Part shown: positions 26,594 through 35,289 of the stretch, in pieces
How the letters are laid out: each line of letters begins with the position of its first letter
How positions within the stretch are numbered: position 1 is the first letter of the stretch
NCBI GenBank assembly: GCA_944325435.1
Contig: CALVAC010000023.1
Span: forward strand, 1-43,376
Direction of reading: 5' to 3'
DNA: 43,376 nucleotides
DNA from: an uncultured Bacteroidales bacterium
GTDB lineage: Bacteria > Bacteroidota > Bacteroidia > Bacteroidales > UBA932
Notes under the pieces: model-generated
Told to the model about the DNA's origin: nothing
The model's database searches: none
Seen by the model: only the letters and a program-made list of their open reading frames with translations
Translations under genes and position numbers: made by a program

Positions 26594-28111
26594 TTATTCC
26601 GTTACAGGTACACCTTGACGCTTTGCCCCGTTCCTGCACTCATTCTGGACGAGTGCGCTGTTCTGTTCCAGCAGGCAGCTCGGGAGAGGGAGCGTATACA
26701 TAGGGTCATTATGCTGCAGAGTATAGACGAATTCCGGACCACCTTGTTCAGCCTTGTAGATATGGGTTATCTCGGGCATTCCCTGCCGGCGCAAGTCAAA
26801 CCACCTGTGACCTTCATAGCACAGTTCCTTCCTTCTTTCTGTCCTTATGGCATCCAGAAGTTCATCCCCGGAAAGCGTCTCATCTGCATATCCTGTAATT
26901 CTGGTAGCTCTGAAATCATTCAGCATCTGCAGTGCAGCCGCATCATTCCCGAGCAGAGCCTCTGCCTCCATCCTGTTCAGGACAGCCTCGGATGTCCTTA
27001 TCGCCTGGCACAGATTAGAGGAGCCGTATGGCTTGTACATCACGAAATTTGAATTGTTGGTCTCCCATTCCGGAGCTCCAAGATTGAACATTTTGTATCG
27101 CAGATCAGAGGATGAATCCCACAGAGCCTGAAAGTCAGGGTTCATCCCTGACTTGTAACCGATATTGTCCACCCTGGTGGACGCTCCGAAAATCCAAAGC
27201 ACTTCCGGATTGGTATAATCAAAAGGATTGTACTGGTACGGGATATTGTCCGGATCGAATTCCGTCGTAAGGTTCATCAGTCTGATACCGTAATCCATAG
27301 CCTTCTCCACTTCATTGACACAGTCCTGGTAACGGTCCATATAGAGGTACACTCTGGACAGGAGTATATGTATTACCGGCTGGTTTATCCTGTAGTTCTG
27401 AGCTATATATTCAAGCGGGTCCATAAGTCTGGCGGCTTCGACCAGATCCGGGACAATAACATCCTCGTAGGCCTGTGCGACTGTCGACCTGGCAATCGGC
27501 TCGTTGCTGAGATTGGCATCCAGTTTCAGCGGTACACCGAGGGCGTCCCTGTTATAGTTATACGGCTCGCCATAAATATTGACAAGCTGAAAATAAAGCA
27601 TCGCCCGTATGGCAAGAGCCTCCGCCTTCACCCTGTCTCTCTGCTCATCGCTTCCTATGGCGGTGTCGATAAGATCCAGGACAGCATTGCAGCCCTTGAT
27701 TTTCTGGTAGAACTGATAGTACATTGTCTCGGATGCATTTTCATTTATACGCTCCTGGTATCCGTTGAAATCGCACATGTCAGGCTGCCACTGATAATAC
27801 GGGGCAACGGTCACAGTCTGCTCGTTACCGGCATAATAGTCTGGCGGAAAGACAGTTACTTCTCCCGTATTCCAGTCAGTCATAGAATTGGAATAGTTCA
27901 GCATCTGGGCACAGTCATCATCCAGGTATTCAAGGATTGAAATATCCGGGCCGTTATTGTCTGGATAGCCGGAGCCGAGGAGCAGTTCGGAGAAATCCTC
28001 TGTAGTCTTCGGTATCATCTCACTCTGGGACTCTTCCTGAAGGAAGCTGCACCCGCTGAAGGCGACTGCTACAGTGCAGCCTGCCAATATTGTATAAATT
28101 CTTTTTTTCAT
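26594..28111 (-). CDS. SusD/RagB family nutrient-binding outer-membrane lipoprotein
   Basis: 505 residues, lipobox Cys21 (AFSGC). The SusD pattern is clear: an N-terminal segment SQSEMIPKTTEDFSELLLGSGYP, TPR-like helices that hold the partner (MYYQFYQKIKGCNAVLDLID, RDRVKAEALAIRAMLYFQLV), INQPVIHILLSRVYLYMDRY, and the late signature LLDAIRTERRKELCYEGHRWFDLRR. It sits on the cell surface as a lid over SusC and binds the nutrient. It comes 19 bases after SusC. No glycoside hydrolase is near, so a peptide or other non-glycan ligand is at least as likely as a polysaccharide. Confidence 0.95.
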   Translation of the reverse strand: MKKRIYTILAGCTVAVAFSGCSFLQEESQSEMIPKTTEDFSELLLGSGYPDNNGPDISILEYLDDDCAQMLNYSNSMTDWNTGEVTVFPPDYYAGNEQTVTVAPYYQWQPDMCDFNGYQERINENASETMYYQFYQKIKGCNAVLDLIDTAIGSDEQRDRVKAEALAIRAMLYFQLVNIYGEPYNYNRDALGVPLKLDANLSNEPIARSTVAQAYEDVIVPDLVEAARLMDPLEYIAQNYRINQPVIHILLSRVYLYMDRYQDCVNEVEKAMDYGIRLMNLTTEFDPDNIPYQYNPFDYTNPEVLWIFGASTRVDNIGYKSGMNPDFQALWDSSSDLRYKMFNLGAPEWETNNSNFVMYKPYGSSNLCQAIRTSEAVLNRMEAEALLGNDAAALQMLNDFRATRITGYADETLSGDELLDAIRTERRKELCYEGHRWFDLRRQGMPEITHIYKAEQGGPEFVYTLQHNDPMYTLPLPSCLLEQNSALVQNECRNGAKRQGVPVTE

Positions 28112-28130
28112 ATCTTCATCAAAATCATCA

Positions 28131-31100
28131 TCAGAAACTCAAATTCAGCGCAATGGAGAAAGTACGGCGCGCCGGCCATGTCATAGTCTCGGGATCACGT
28201 CCTTCCCATCTTTTGTCAAACGCTATCACGAAAGGGTTGGTAAGACTTGCCGTGACGTATGCGTTGATCATTCCAAGTTTGTTTATGAAATCCTTCGGCA
28301 GATCGTACTGTAGAGATATGGATCTGCAGCGGAGGAATCCTGTATCGGCTATCCTTGCCGTAGACCTGTTATACATTTCATATATGCTGGAATATTGAGA
28401 TGACAGCCCATCATCCCCGTAATACAAAGTGGTATAGAGATCATTCGGGTTTCCTGCCGGAATGGATGGGATTGTCGTATGAGTCTCATCGCCCGGCTGT
28501 CTCCACCTGTCAGCCATATATCTTGGAACATTCGATTCCGGACGCGGCATACCGCTTGACGCATAGAACGAAGGAAGCCAGCCCTGTGCTCCGACAGATA
28601 TGGCGAATGCGGCACGGAGATGGAAATTCCTGTAACGGAGAGAGGTGTTTATACCTCCATAAAGATCCGGCTCAGTACATCCGGCTTTCACGAGGAAATC
28701 CTTGAATTCAGGCTGTCTCTCGTCAGTCTTGTTGAAAAGAGGCCGTCCTGTCTCGTGGTCGAGACCTGCAAAATCATAAGCCCAGAATGTCCCGTATGCC
28801 TCACCGGGGACTATTGCTGCTCCAGTAAGATAGTCTTCAGGCGAATTTATCCTGTTATTGTTCTCAACGACATTCCGTTCGTGGCTCGTATTGAACGACA
28901 GGGACCATGTCCAGTCCTCTGTCCGTACCGGAGTCGCGCTTATGATGAACTCGTACCCCCTGTTCTTCATAATCGAGCCATCGATATATGCGTTGACATC
29001 ACCGTACTCTACCGGAATATCGTGCGATGAAAGGACAGAAGACAGTTTATCATAATAGTTGAAATCCGCGCTGAGCCTTCCTTTAAAGAACGAGAATGAC
29101 ACACCTACATTAAAGTCCCGGGTACGTTCCCAACCGAGATCAGGATAAGGAAGCGACTGGATTGTCAGGTAATACTGGTGGAAATAATCGTGGATACCCC
29201 CATCCTGTGCGATCAGATATGGAGACACTGCCGTCACAGCATTTCCTCTCCATCCATAGGAGAAGGATATGTCGAACATATCGTACCAGTTGTCTGCGAA
29301 ATCCATAAACGGTTCCTCTCCGATACGCCATTTGCCGCCGAGGGAGAACGTAGGGTTGAATCTCTTGTTCTGGTCCTGTCCGAATCTGTTGGAAGCATCC
29401 AGACGCGCATTGAGGTTGACAACATATCTGTCATCGTAGCTGTAGACAGCCGTGAAATATTCACTGAGCTGGTTGGAGATTGTATTCACCACACTAGAGC
29501 CGTTCTTCATATCTTCGTGGAGCGTCGTCTGCGACTGTGTCGCCGCTCCGGTAACAGGAGTTATGGATAGAGGGACATTGGCGTATGCTTCTCCCCTGAA
29601 CTTCAGATATCCATACCTCATATTGGTAAATCCATCCGTCTTGTTGGAAGTCATCTGAAAACCGAGATTCATCGTCAGGCGATGTTTTTCCCTGAATGTG
29701 TTATTATAGACGAAAGCTCCTCTGACAGACCAGTTGAATGTACTGTTGTTCTGGGTGTTCAGCAGACCTCCATACGGGAGAGGACTGGCAAGCTCTTCAG
29801 CGGAATTCGGCTGGACAGTACCGTATTCATAACCTCTTATCGAGGTGATATAGTTGGAATATTCGGTCGCCCACGATTTCATATTCACAGAAGCGAGGGC
29901 CATGGTCACATCACCCTGGAACTGGAAATGGTCGAGGAAATCCCACCTTATACTCAGATTAGACTGGAAAGTCTGTGTTGTAGTCTGGGCTCCAGTATTT
30001 TCTATTTCGTTAAGTATATTATAGTTATAATAATTCTTGCTAGCGTAGGAATGGCTCGGGTTTCCATATTTCTCGTGATAGAAATAACTGCCATCATCGT
30101 TATACGCAGGAATGGCACGGGTAGTGTTCATTGCGTATGTGTAAGGATCCGTTCCGAAAGCGAAATCATTGACTTTGCGGTAACTGCCGTTCAGAGACAG
30201 GTCGATTGAAAGTCTGCTTACAGGTCTGTATGTAGTATTGGAACTTGCAGTAAACTGAAGCTGGTCATTCCCTTTTGCATCTCCCTGGGTATCGTTGACC
30301 CCGATCGAGAATCGGCTCTGTACCTTATCGCCGCTTGCCGATACGCTTACATTATGCGTATGGCTGACAGCCGAGCGGAACAGGATGTCAAACCAGTCCG
30401 TATTCATATACTCCATCCTGCGGAATTCATTCTGAAATTCCTGGATTGTAATCTCCTTGTTCTGCAGCTTCTGGATCAGCCCTCCATACCCTATAGGCAG
30501 GATTGCCTGTGTATACTGGTCACGGTCTGCATACATCTCCTGCTGGAACTGCATCCATTCCTGGGAATTCATCATATCATAGAGTCCGTATGCAGGACGC
30601 TGGCTGACACTGACATTACCACTGTAATTGACAGACAGTCCTCCCCCTGTGGCTCTCTTCGTAGTTATGACAATGACACCGTTGGCCGCCTGGGATCCGT
30701 AGATTGCGGTAGATGCGGCATCCTTCAGGACAGTGATGGTCTCTATATCTGCCGGATTAAGCCAGGATATGGCATTTCCGGCTGTCTGGGCGAGGTCTTC
30801 CATATCTCCGGAAATAGGGCTCGCATCATTGGGGATGGGCACCGGATTGGTCTGTATCACCCCATCAACGACCCACAACGGTTCCTGATTCCCCAGAATC
30901 GTGGATGTTCCCCTGATCCTGATCTTCGGAGTACCACCGACCTTTCCGGTAGTGTTCAGGACGGACATTCCGGGAATGACACCCTGAAGCATCTGGTCTA
31001 TTGTAGCCTCTCCGGGTATAAGGATATCCTTGGCCTTGATCTGGGTGACGGCACCTACATATTCACTTCTGTTATAATTGCCATATCCTGTCACGACAAT

Positions 31101-31472
31101 CTCATCCAGAGCTTCCAGGTCATCCTGGAGGGTCACGTTCAGATGCGTCTGTCCTGTATAATTGATTTCCTGAATGGAATATCCCAGGCAGGAAAAGACA
31201 ATGGTCCCTTCTTTTCTCCCTTGGAGATCCAGGTCATAATTCCCGACCGCATTGGTTTCGACACCGATACTGGTGCCTTTGATCATGACGGCCACACCCG
31301 GTAGAGCGACACCGTTGCGATCCTGGACCTTACCGATAATGTGCCCTTGTCTGGGGATATTATAATCCTGCCCCCCCTGAACGGCAGAATCTGCCGGCCG
31401 GCCTGTATCTGCATAACCAGGCACAGATACAGACAAGGCTGCAAAAAGCAATACGGATGATAATGCTTTCAT
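28131..31472 (-). CDS. SusC/RagA family TonB-linked outer-membrane transporter
   Basis: 1113 residues, the usual SusC size. A signal peptide (MKALSSVLLFAALSVSVPGY) is followed by a carboxypeptidase-D-like beta domain (about 43-118; HIIGKVQDRNGVALPGVAVM and FSCLGYSIQEINY). Next come the TonB-box/plug (LDEIVVTGYG, then TIDQMLQGVIPGMSVLN and PLWVVDGVIQTNP) and a 22-strand barrel ending in an aromatic strand (TFSIALNLSF). It lacks the STN domain that signals to an anti-sigma factor, so control is not through that route. It imports the SusD-bound nutrient using TonB energy. It is the first gene of a six-gene minus-strand operon. Confidence 0.97.
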   Translation of the reverse strand: MKALSSVLLFAALSVSVPGYADTGRPADSAVQGGQDYNIPRQGHIIGKVQDRNGVALPGVAVMIKGTSIGVETNAVGNYDLDLQGRKEGTIVFSCLGYSIQEINYTGQTHLNVTLQDDLEALDEIVVTGYGNYNRSEYVGAVTQIKAKDILIPGEATIDQMLQGVIPGMSVLNTTGKVGGTPKIRIRGTSTILGNQEPLWVVDGVIQTNPVPIPNDASPISGDMEDLAQTAGNAISWLNPADIETITVLKDAASTAIYGSQAANGVIVITTKRATGGGLSVNYSGNVSVSQRPAYGLYDMMNSQEWMQFQQEMYADRDQYTQAILPIGYGGLIQKLQNKEITIQEFQNEFRRMEYMNTDWFDILFRSAVSHTHNVSVSASGDKVQSRFSIGVNDTQGDAKGNDQLQFTASSNTTYRPVSRLSIDLSLNGSYRKVNDFAFGTDPYTYAMNTTRAIPAYNDDGSYFYHEKYGNPSHSYASKNYYNYNILNEIENTGAQTTTQTFQSNLSIRWDFLDHFQFQGDVTMALASVNMKSWATEYSNYITSIRGYEYGTVQPNSAEELASPLPYGGLLNTQNNSTFNWSVRGAFVYNNTFREKHRLTMNLGFQMTSNKTDGFTNMRYGYLKFRGEAYANVPLSITPVTGAATQSQTTLHEDMKNGSSVVNTISNQLSEYFTAVYSYDDRYVVNLNARLDASNRFGQDQNKRFNPTFSLGGKWRIGEEPFMDFADNWYDMFDISFSYGWRGNAVTAVSPYLIAQDGGIHDYFHQYYLTIQSLPYPDLGWERTRDFNVGVSFSFFKGRLSADFNYYDKLSSVLSSHDIPVEYGDVNAYIDGSIMKNRGYEFIISATPVRTEDWTWSLSFNTSHERNVVENNNRINSPEDYLTGAAIVPGEAYGTFWAYDFAGLDHETGRPLFNKTDERQPEFKDFLVKAGCTEPDLYGGINTSLRYRNFHLRAAFAISVGAQGWLPSFYASSGMPRPESNVPRYMADRWRQPGDETHTTIPSIPAGNPNDLYTTLYYGDDGLSSQYSSIYEMYNRSTARIADTGFLRCRSISLQYDLPKDFINKLGMINAYVTASLTNPFVIAFDKRWEGRDPETMTWPARRTFSIALNLSF

Positions 31473-31500
31473 AAATGATTTTGTTAAGTCGTTAATATAC

Positions 31501-31514
31501 TGAATAATTATTCA
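31501..31514. promoter_or_regulatory. Perfect palindrome in the susC leader
   Basis: TGAATAATTATTCA is a 14-base perfect palindrome, 28 bases upstream of the SusC start and about 33 bases downstream of the -7 box. It could be an operator or an RNA element. It is AT-rich, so chance is possible. Confidence 0.3.
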
Positions 31515-31546
31515 AAATACAGGTAGAGTCACCCCCACGCATAGCG

Positions 31547-31554
31547 CAAATTTA
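31547..31554 (-). promoter_or_regulatory. Promoter -7 box of the SusCD-TlpA-S41 operon
   Basis: TAAATTTG on the minus strand, a perfect TAnnTTTG, 74 bases before the SusC start. It sits back-to-back with the plus-strand promoter at 31588-31595. Confidence 0.55.
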
Positions 31555-31587
31555 GAATTTTTTGAAATATTATCAATGAATATACAC

Positions 31588-31595
31588 TATTTTTG
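31588..31595 (+). promoter_or_regulatory. Promoter -7 box of the divergent TlpA-hydrolase pair
   Basis: TATTTTTG matches TAnnTTTG, 24 bases before the start at 31620. TTTG at 31561-31564 is a possible but slightly distant -33 element. Confidence 0.5.
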
Positions 31596-31619
31596 TCCCG
31601 GAATCCAAAAGTATCGGAA

Positions 31620-33617
31620 ATGGACATGCAAAGGACACTTTTACTTGCAGCTGCAATCACTGCAGGAATTGATGCACTGGCCCAGGAGGTCTGCACATTT
31701 GAACCTGAATATTTGCACGAGGGTGATACAGTCACTCTTGGATATGACCCGGAGGCATCTTTCCTTAAAGGAGAGATAGAAGGGGTTTACTATTTCTGGA
31801 GAGATTACCGCTGGGAAGCCCGGGATATGGAAATCGAGAAGCAGAATGACGGCACGCTCACCGCGACATTCAGGATTCCGGAAAAGACAGCCCTGACTGT
31901 GTGGAAATTCTATGACAGGGATACTGTGGATATAGGAGGGCCATCTTTCACGTATGCCAGATATGTCCTGGATAAAGATGGACGGAACTTGCCTTCCGCA
32001 AATATAGGCTGGGGACTTCTGCGGGGAGAGCACACACAGGAGCTGGCGGGTATCCCATCTCTGCAGAATGCAGGATTCGACAGGAAAGATGATGAAACAG
32101 TGCGTATGTGGATAAACTATGAACTCAGGGATAACCCTGAATGTTTGAAAGATATATTCTGGTACGCCACACTGGCCATGCAGCGCGATTCCACAGTATC
32201 CAAGGCCGACATGAAGAAGAACATCAGGACACTGCTTGACAGAGATTCTGAAGGAGACAGGCTGAATGAAAGGCAGCTTATGCAGGCGCATCAGATAGTA
32301 TCCTCGATACTTCCGGATTCTACTATGAGAGCAGAAATAGAAGAGAGGCTGTCAGAGCGTTATCCGGACGGTGAATTCTTCAGGGAAAAAACGGCACGCG
32401 AACTGTTCCTGATGGACAAGTCCGATCCTGATGATTTCAGTTCATGTTTTAAAGGATTCCTCAAAAGATTCCCGCCAGAGAAATTCATTGACTCATTTGT
32501 CGAAGATGATATGTTTGACCACTATTACAGCAATCTTTTCAGGATATATATATACAATGCAATCATTCTGGACAATGACTATTCCAGGCTTGTCGAATGT
32601 CTTCCTGTCGCTCCGAGAAGAGATCTGTCAATGTATTTCTGGCATATAATCCAGATTCCTTATATGCGCGGAGATGTGTCTGCAGAGAATCTCTATCCTT
32701 ATGCAAGGCTGATATATGAAGAACTGCAGTCCCGCCCAAGAAATGCGGCAGAAAAAGTATGGTCTCCTAAAGAATGGAAAGACAAGTTCTATCGTGACAA
32801 TGCACCTGCCTGGCTTGACTACTCTAAAATCCTTGATGAAATAGGAGAAAACAGCCATGCAATGTCACTGATGGATACACTGTCATTATATTTAGGCAGC
32901 CGTAATGCAGATTTCAATGATTTCTATGTAAAGCTGCTGAAGAAGAACGGGAGGGACAATGAGGCCCTTGCTCAGATCAAGGCCGCCGTGTCAGAGAACC
33001 AGGCATCTCCAGAAATGCTGGATATCCTGAAAACTGAATATATGAGGAACGGAGGTACAGAGGATGGATTTGACGGATACATCAATTCGATGAAATCTGA
33101 AACACTTATGAAAGCACATAGGGATGCCCTTGTGTCCAGCATGATCAATGTCCCGACAAAGCTGTTCAAGCTGGACAGACTTGAAGGGGGCAAAGTGAAT
33201 ATGGCTAAACTTGACGGACATATAATAGTGCTCGATTTCTGGGCAACCTGGTGTGGCCCGTGCAAAGCCGCGATGCCTGGTATGCAGATGGCAGTGGACA
33301 GATACAAGGATGATGATGCAGTTGATTTCTTCTTCATTTCCACAATGGAGAACAGGAAAGACTATGTCAAGGTTATAAAGGATTTCATCTCTGAAAAGGG
33401 CTATGACTTCCAGGTACTTCTGGACAATCCGGATGAAAAAGGACAGCGTCAGGCCGTCTATTCATACTACGCAAGGCAGTTCCATTTCTCCGGGATACCG
33501 CAGAAAATGATAATTGACGGTGAAGGCAATGTACGGTGGATAGCGACAGGATACTACGGATCTCCAAGCTCCCTTGCAGATGAGATCAGTATAATCATAG
33601 AAGAGATAAAGAAATGA
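31620..33617 (+). CDS. Periplasmic TlpA-like protein with N-terminal beta domain and helical middle
   Basis: 665 residues from ATG at 31620, with a signal peptide (MDMQRTLLLAAAITAGIDAL, cleaved near AQ). An N-terminal beta domain of about 110 residues (FEPEYLHEGDTVTLGYDP) resembles an Ig-like or binding module. About 400 helical, TPR-like residues follow, then a thioredoxin domain with WCGPC (Cys545, Cys548) in IIVLDFWATWCGPCKAAMPG and the cis-Pro region SGIPQKMIIDGEG. The last 125 residues are clearly paralogous to those of the minus-strand gene ending at 24099. An ATG two codons later is another possible start. Its stop overlaps the start of the hydrolase signal peptide as ATGA. Confidence 0.88.
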   Translation: MDMQRTLLLAAAITAGIDALAQEVCTFEPEYLHEGDTVTLGYDPEASFLKGEIEGVYYFWRDYRWEARDMEIEKQNDGTLTATFRIPEKTALTVWKFYDRDTVDIGGPSFTYARYVLDKDGRNLPSANIGWGLLRGEHTQELAGIPSLQNAGFDRKDDETVRMWINYELRDNPECLKDIFWYATLAMQRDSTVSKADMKKNIRTLLDRDSEGDRLNERQLMQAHQIVSSILPDSTMRAEIEERLSERYPDGEFFREKTARELFLMDKSDPDDFSSCFKGFLKRFPPEKFIDSFVEDDMFDHYYSNLFRIYIYNAIILDNDYSRLVECLPVAPRRDLSMYFWHIIQIPYMRGDVSAENLYPYARLIYEELQSRPRNAAEKVWSPKEWKDKFYRDNAPAWLDYSKILDEIGENSHAMSLMDTLSLYLGSRNADFNDFYVKLLKKNGRDNEALAQIKAAVSENQASPEMLDILKTEYMRNGGTEDGFDGYINSMKSETLMKAHRDALVSSMINVPTKLFKLDRLEGGKVNMAKLDGHIIVLDFWATWCGPCKAAMPGMQMAVDRYKDDDAVDFFFISTMENRKDYVKVIKDFISEKGYDFQVLLDNPDEKGQRQAVYSYYARQFHFSGIPQKMIIDGEGNVRWIATGYYGSPSSLADEISIIIEEIKK

Positions 33618-33654
33618 GACAGATATTCAGAGCGGCCCTTGCCATCTGCTTCCT

Positions 33655-34710
33655 GTGCTGCGTATGCATCGCATCCGCCCGGCAGCCGGAATCTGGCTTC
33701 GGTCCGAGAATGTGCTTTTCTACGGACAGGACTCCCTGCACTATGCAGGTACTCTCACTCTGCCCGACAATCCCGGCAGGCATACAGCCGTAGTAATCGC
33801 ATCCGGGACATATCCCCAGGACCGTGATGGAACAATGGCCGGGCACAAGATTTTCAAGGAGATAGCCGAATATTTGAGTCGCAGAGGAATAGCCGTACTC
33901 CGAGTAGATGACCGAGGCGTCGGGGGATCTGACGGAATATACGAGGATGCCACCACTGCCGATTTTGCCGGGGACGTGATAGCTGCAGTAGAATATCTCC
34001 GTACCAGAAAAGAAATTGACAGGAGAAGAATCGGTGTACTGGGGCACAGTGAAGGTGGCGCAACATGCTCCATAGCGGCTTCAGAATGCAAGGATATCAG
34101 ATTCCTCATATCTGTAGCCGGACTTATGACAGATGGTCTGAGTTCTGTCATACAGCAGAACAAAGACATTGTAGCCTCAACTGACGGGATACCTGACATA
34201 AACAGGAAAAGATATGACGAGATAAACGGTATTATGTTCCATACGGCGTATGAATATGCGAATGCCGACAGCACGACACTGTCAGCTGCCTTATACAAGG
34301 CCTACGATGAATGGAAAGCTAAAGACGATGAAATGATACGGGAATCCGGCATCATGAACGATCATTTCAGATATCCTATATACATGTATGTCCAGCAGGC
34401 TACAAGCAATTGGTACCGATTCTTCATCAGATACAATCCCGCAGACTATCTGAGCAAGGTGAAGATTCCCGTACTGGCTGTCAACGGGACAAATGATGTA
34501 ATGGTGAACTGCAGCCAGAATCTTGAAAACGTAAGGAAATATCTCAGCCACAACAGAAATGTCACCACTGTGGCCCTGCCCGGGCTGAATCATCTTCTGT
34601 TGCCTTGCAAGAAAGGGACACCTGATGAATATGCAAAGATAAGTGCACCCGTGTCTGCGGAAGCACTTGAAATCATATTTTCATGGATAGAGGAAAATAT
34701 CGGATTATAG
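33655..34710 (+). CDS. Secreted alpha/beta hydrolase (acyl-CoA thioesterase/peptidase-like), signal peptide in another frame
   Basis: The frame shown has 351 codons. Motifs are the oxyanion-side GTYPQDRDG (residues 51-59), DDRGVGGSDG (85-94), the nucleophile elbow GHSEGG with Ser132, a late Asp in VNGTNDVMVN and His in LPGLNHLLLP. These define a serine alpha/beta hydrolase of the type found beside TlpA and peptidase genes. The annotated frame starts at GTG 33655 or ATG 33664 and gives an unnatural Arg-rich N-terminus. A perfect signal peptide (MRQIFRAALAICFLCCVCIA) instead starts at ATG 33614, overlapping the TlpA stop, but in a different frame. A one-base frameshift at about 33680-33715 would join the two, giving a 33614-34710 gene. 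See the findings. Confidence 0.8.
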   Translation: MLRMHRIRPAAGIWLRSENVLFYGQDSLHYAGTLTLPDNPGRHTAVVIASGTYPQDRDGTMAGHKIFKEIAEYLSRRGIAVLRVDDRGVGGSDGIYEDATTADFAGDVIAAVEYLRTRKEIDRRRIGVLGHSEGGATCSIAASECKDIRFLISVAGLMTDGLSSVIQQNKDIVASTDGIPDINRKRYDEINGIMFHTAYEYANADSTTLSAALYKAYDEWKAKDDEMIRESGIMNDHFRYPIYMYVQQATSNWYRFFIRYNPADYLSKVKIPVLAVNGTNDVMVNCSQNLENVRKYLSHNRNVTTVALPGLNHLLLPCKKGTPDEYAKISAPVSAEALEIIFSWIEENIGL

Positions 34711-35157
34711 GCTTACGGTAAACTCCACTGTTGAAGGAGGAATGCACATCGTGTCATTGCAGGCCGCATATTCCAGGAATCCCCTGACATTGCATCGCTT
34801 GCCCCTGATCTTGAATTTCTGGATAAATGTCACCTTCTTCTCGAAATAACGGACTTCCATCCCGAACATACTGTCAAAGGCTGAAATCTCTTCACCCAGG
34901 GCAGAAAGCTTGCCATCTGCGGATGCACCCTTTGCTGATTCAACTGTCACTGAAGCAGATATAGGACCTCCTTCAGGCATATCGGTAGAATATACATGCC
35001 ATCCGTCAGCCATATCGGCTTCAAATATCACCTGCACTTCCTTTTCAGATACCTGTTCCTGCCTGACTGTAAACCGGACAGGAGAATCATTCTGTGCTGC
35101 CGCTGCAACCCCTGTAGCAAGCACGACACAGCAAAGAAACAATTTCAATGCTTTCAT
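34705..35157 (-). CDS. Stand-alone DsbD-alpha-like periplasmic thiol protein
   Basis: 150 residues with a signal peptide (MKALKLFLCCVVLATGVAAA). The mature part is an Ig-like beta domain as in the N-terminal domain of DsbD: GWHVYSTDMPEGGPISASV (the family Trp-His-x-Tyr) and a redox pair Cys133-Cys138 in YAACNDTMCIPP, matching the CxxxxC(Y/L)PP end of Bacteroidota DsbD-alpha. In full DsbD this domain takes electrons from the membrane domain and reduces TlpA/DsbC/DsbE-like partners. Here it stands alone without the membrane and C-terminal parts, so it must meet a CcdA/DsbD-beta protein made elsewhere. It overlaps the convergent hydrolase gene by six bases. Confidence 0.88.
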   Translation of the reverse strand: MKALKLFLCCVVLATGVAAAAQNDSPVRFTVRQEQVSEKEVQVIFEADMADGWHVYSTDMPEGGPISASVTVESAKGASADGKLSALGEEISAFDSMFGMEVRYFEKKVTFIQKFKIRGKRCNVRGFLEYAACNDTMCIPPSTVEFTVSL

Positions 35158-35197
35158 ATCGGATTATTTTTTCAATAGACAACCGTCTGTCGGGTGA

Positions 35198-35205
35198 CAA
35201 AAATA
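35198..35205 (-). promoter_or_regulatory. Promoter -7 box of the DsbD-alpha-like gene
   Basis: TATTTTTG on the minus strand matches TAnnTTTG, 40 bases before the start. Confidence 0.45.
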
Positions 35206-35226
35206 GCGTTTTTTTTACAATATTTA

Positions 35227-35234
35227 TAAATTTG
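35227..35234 (+). promoter_or_regulatory. Promoter -7 box of hydG-hydF
   Basis: TAAATTTG on the plus strand matches TAnnTTTG, 55 bases before the hydG start codon. It is back-to-back with the DsbD-alpha promoter. Confidence 0.5.
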
Positions 35235-35289
35235 TATCCGATCTTGATATCAGTCCGATTTTAAGCAGGCATCATCAGGAAAAGATAAT

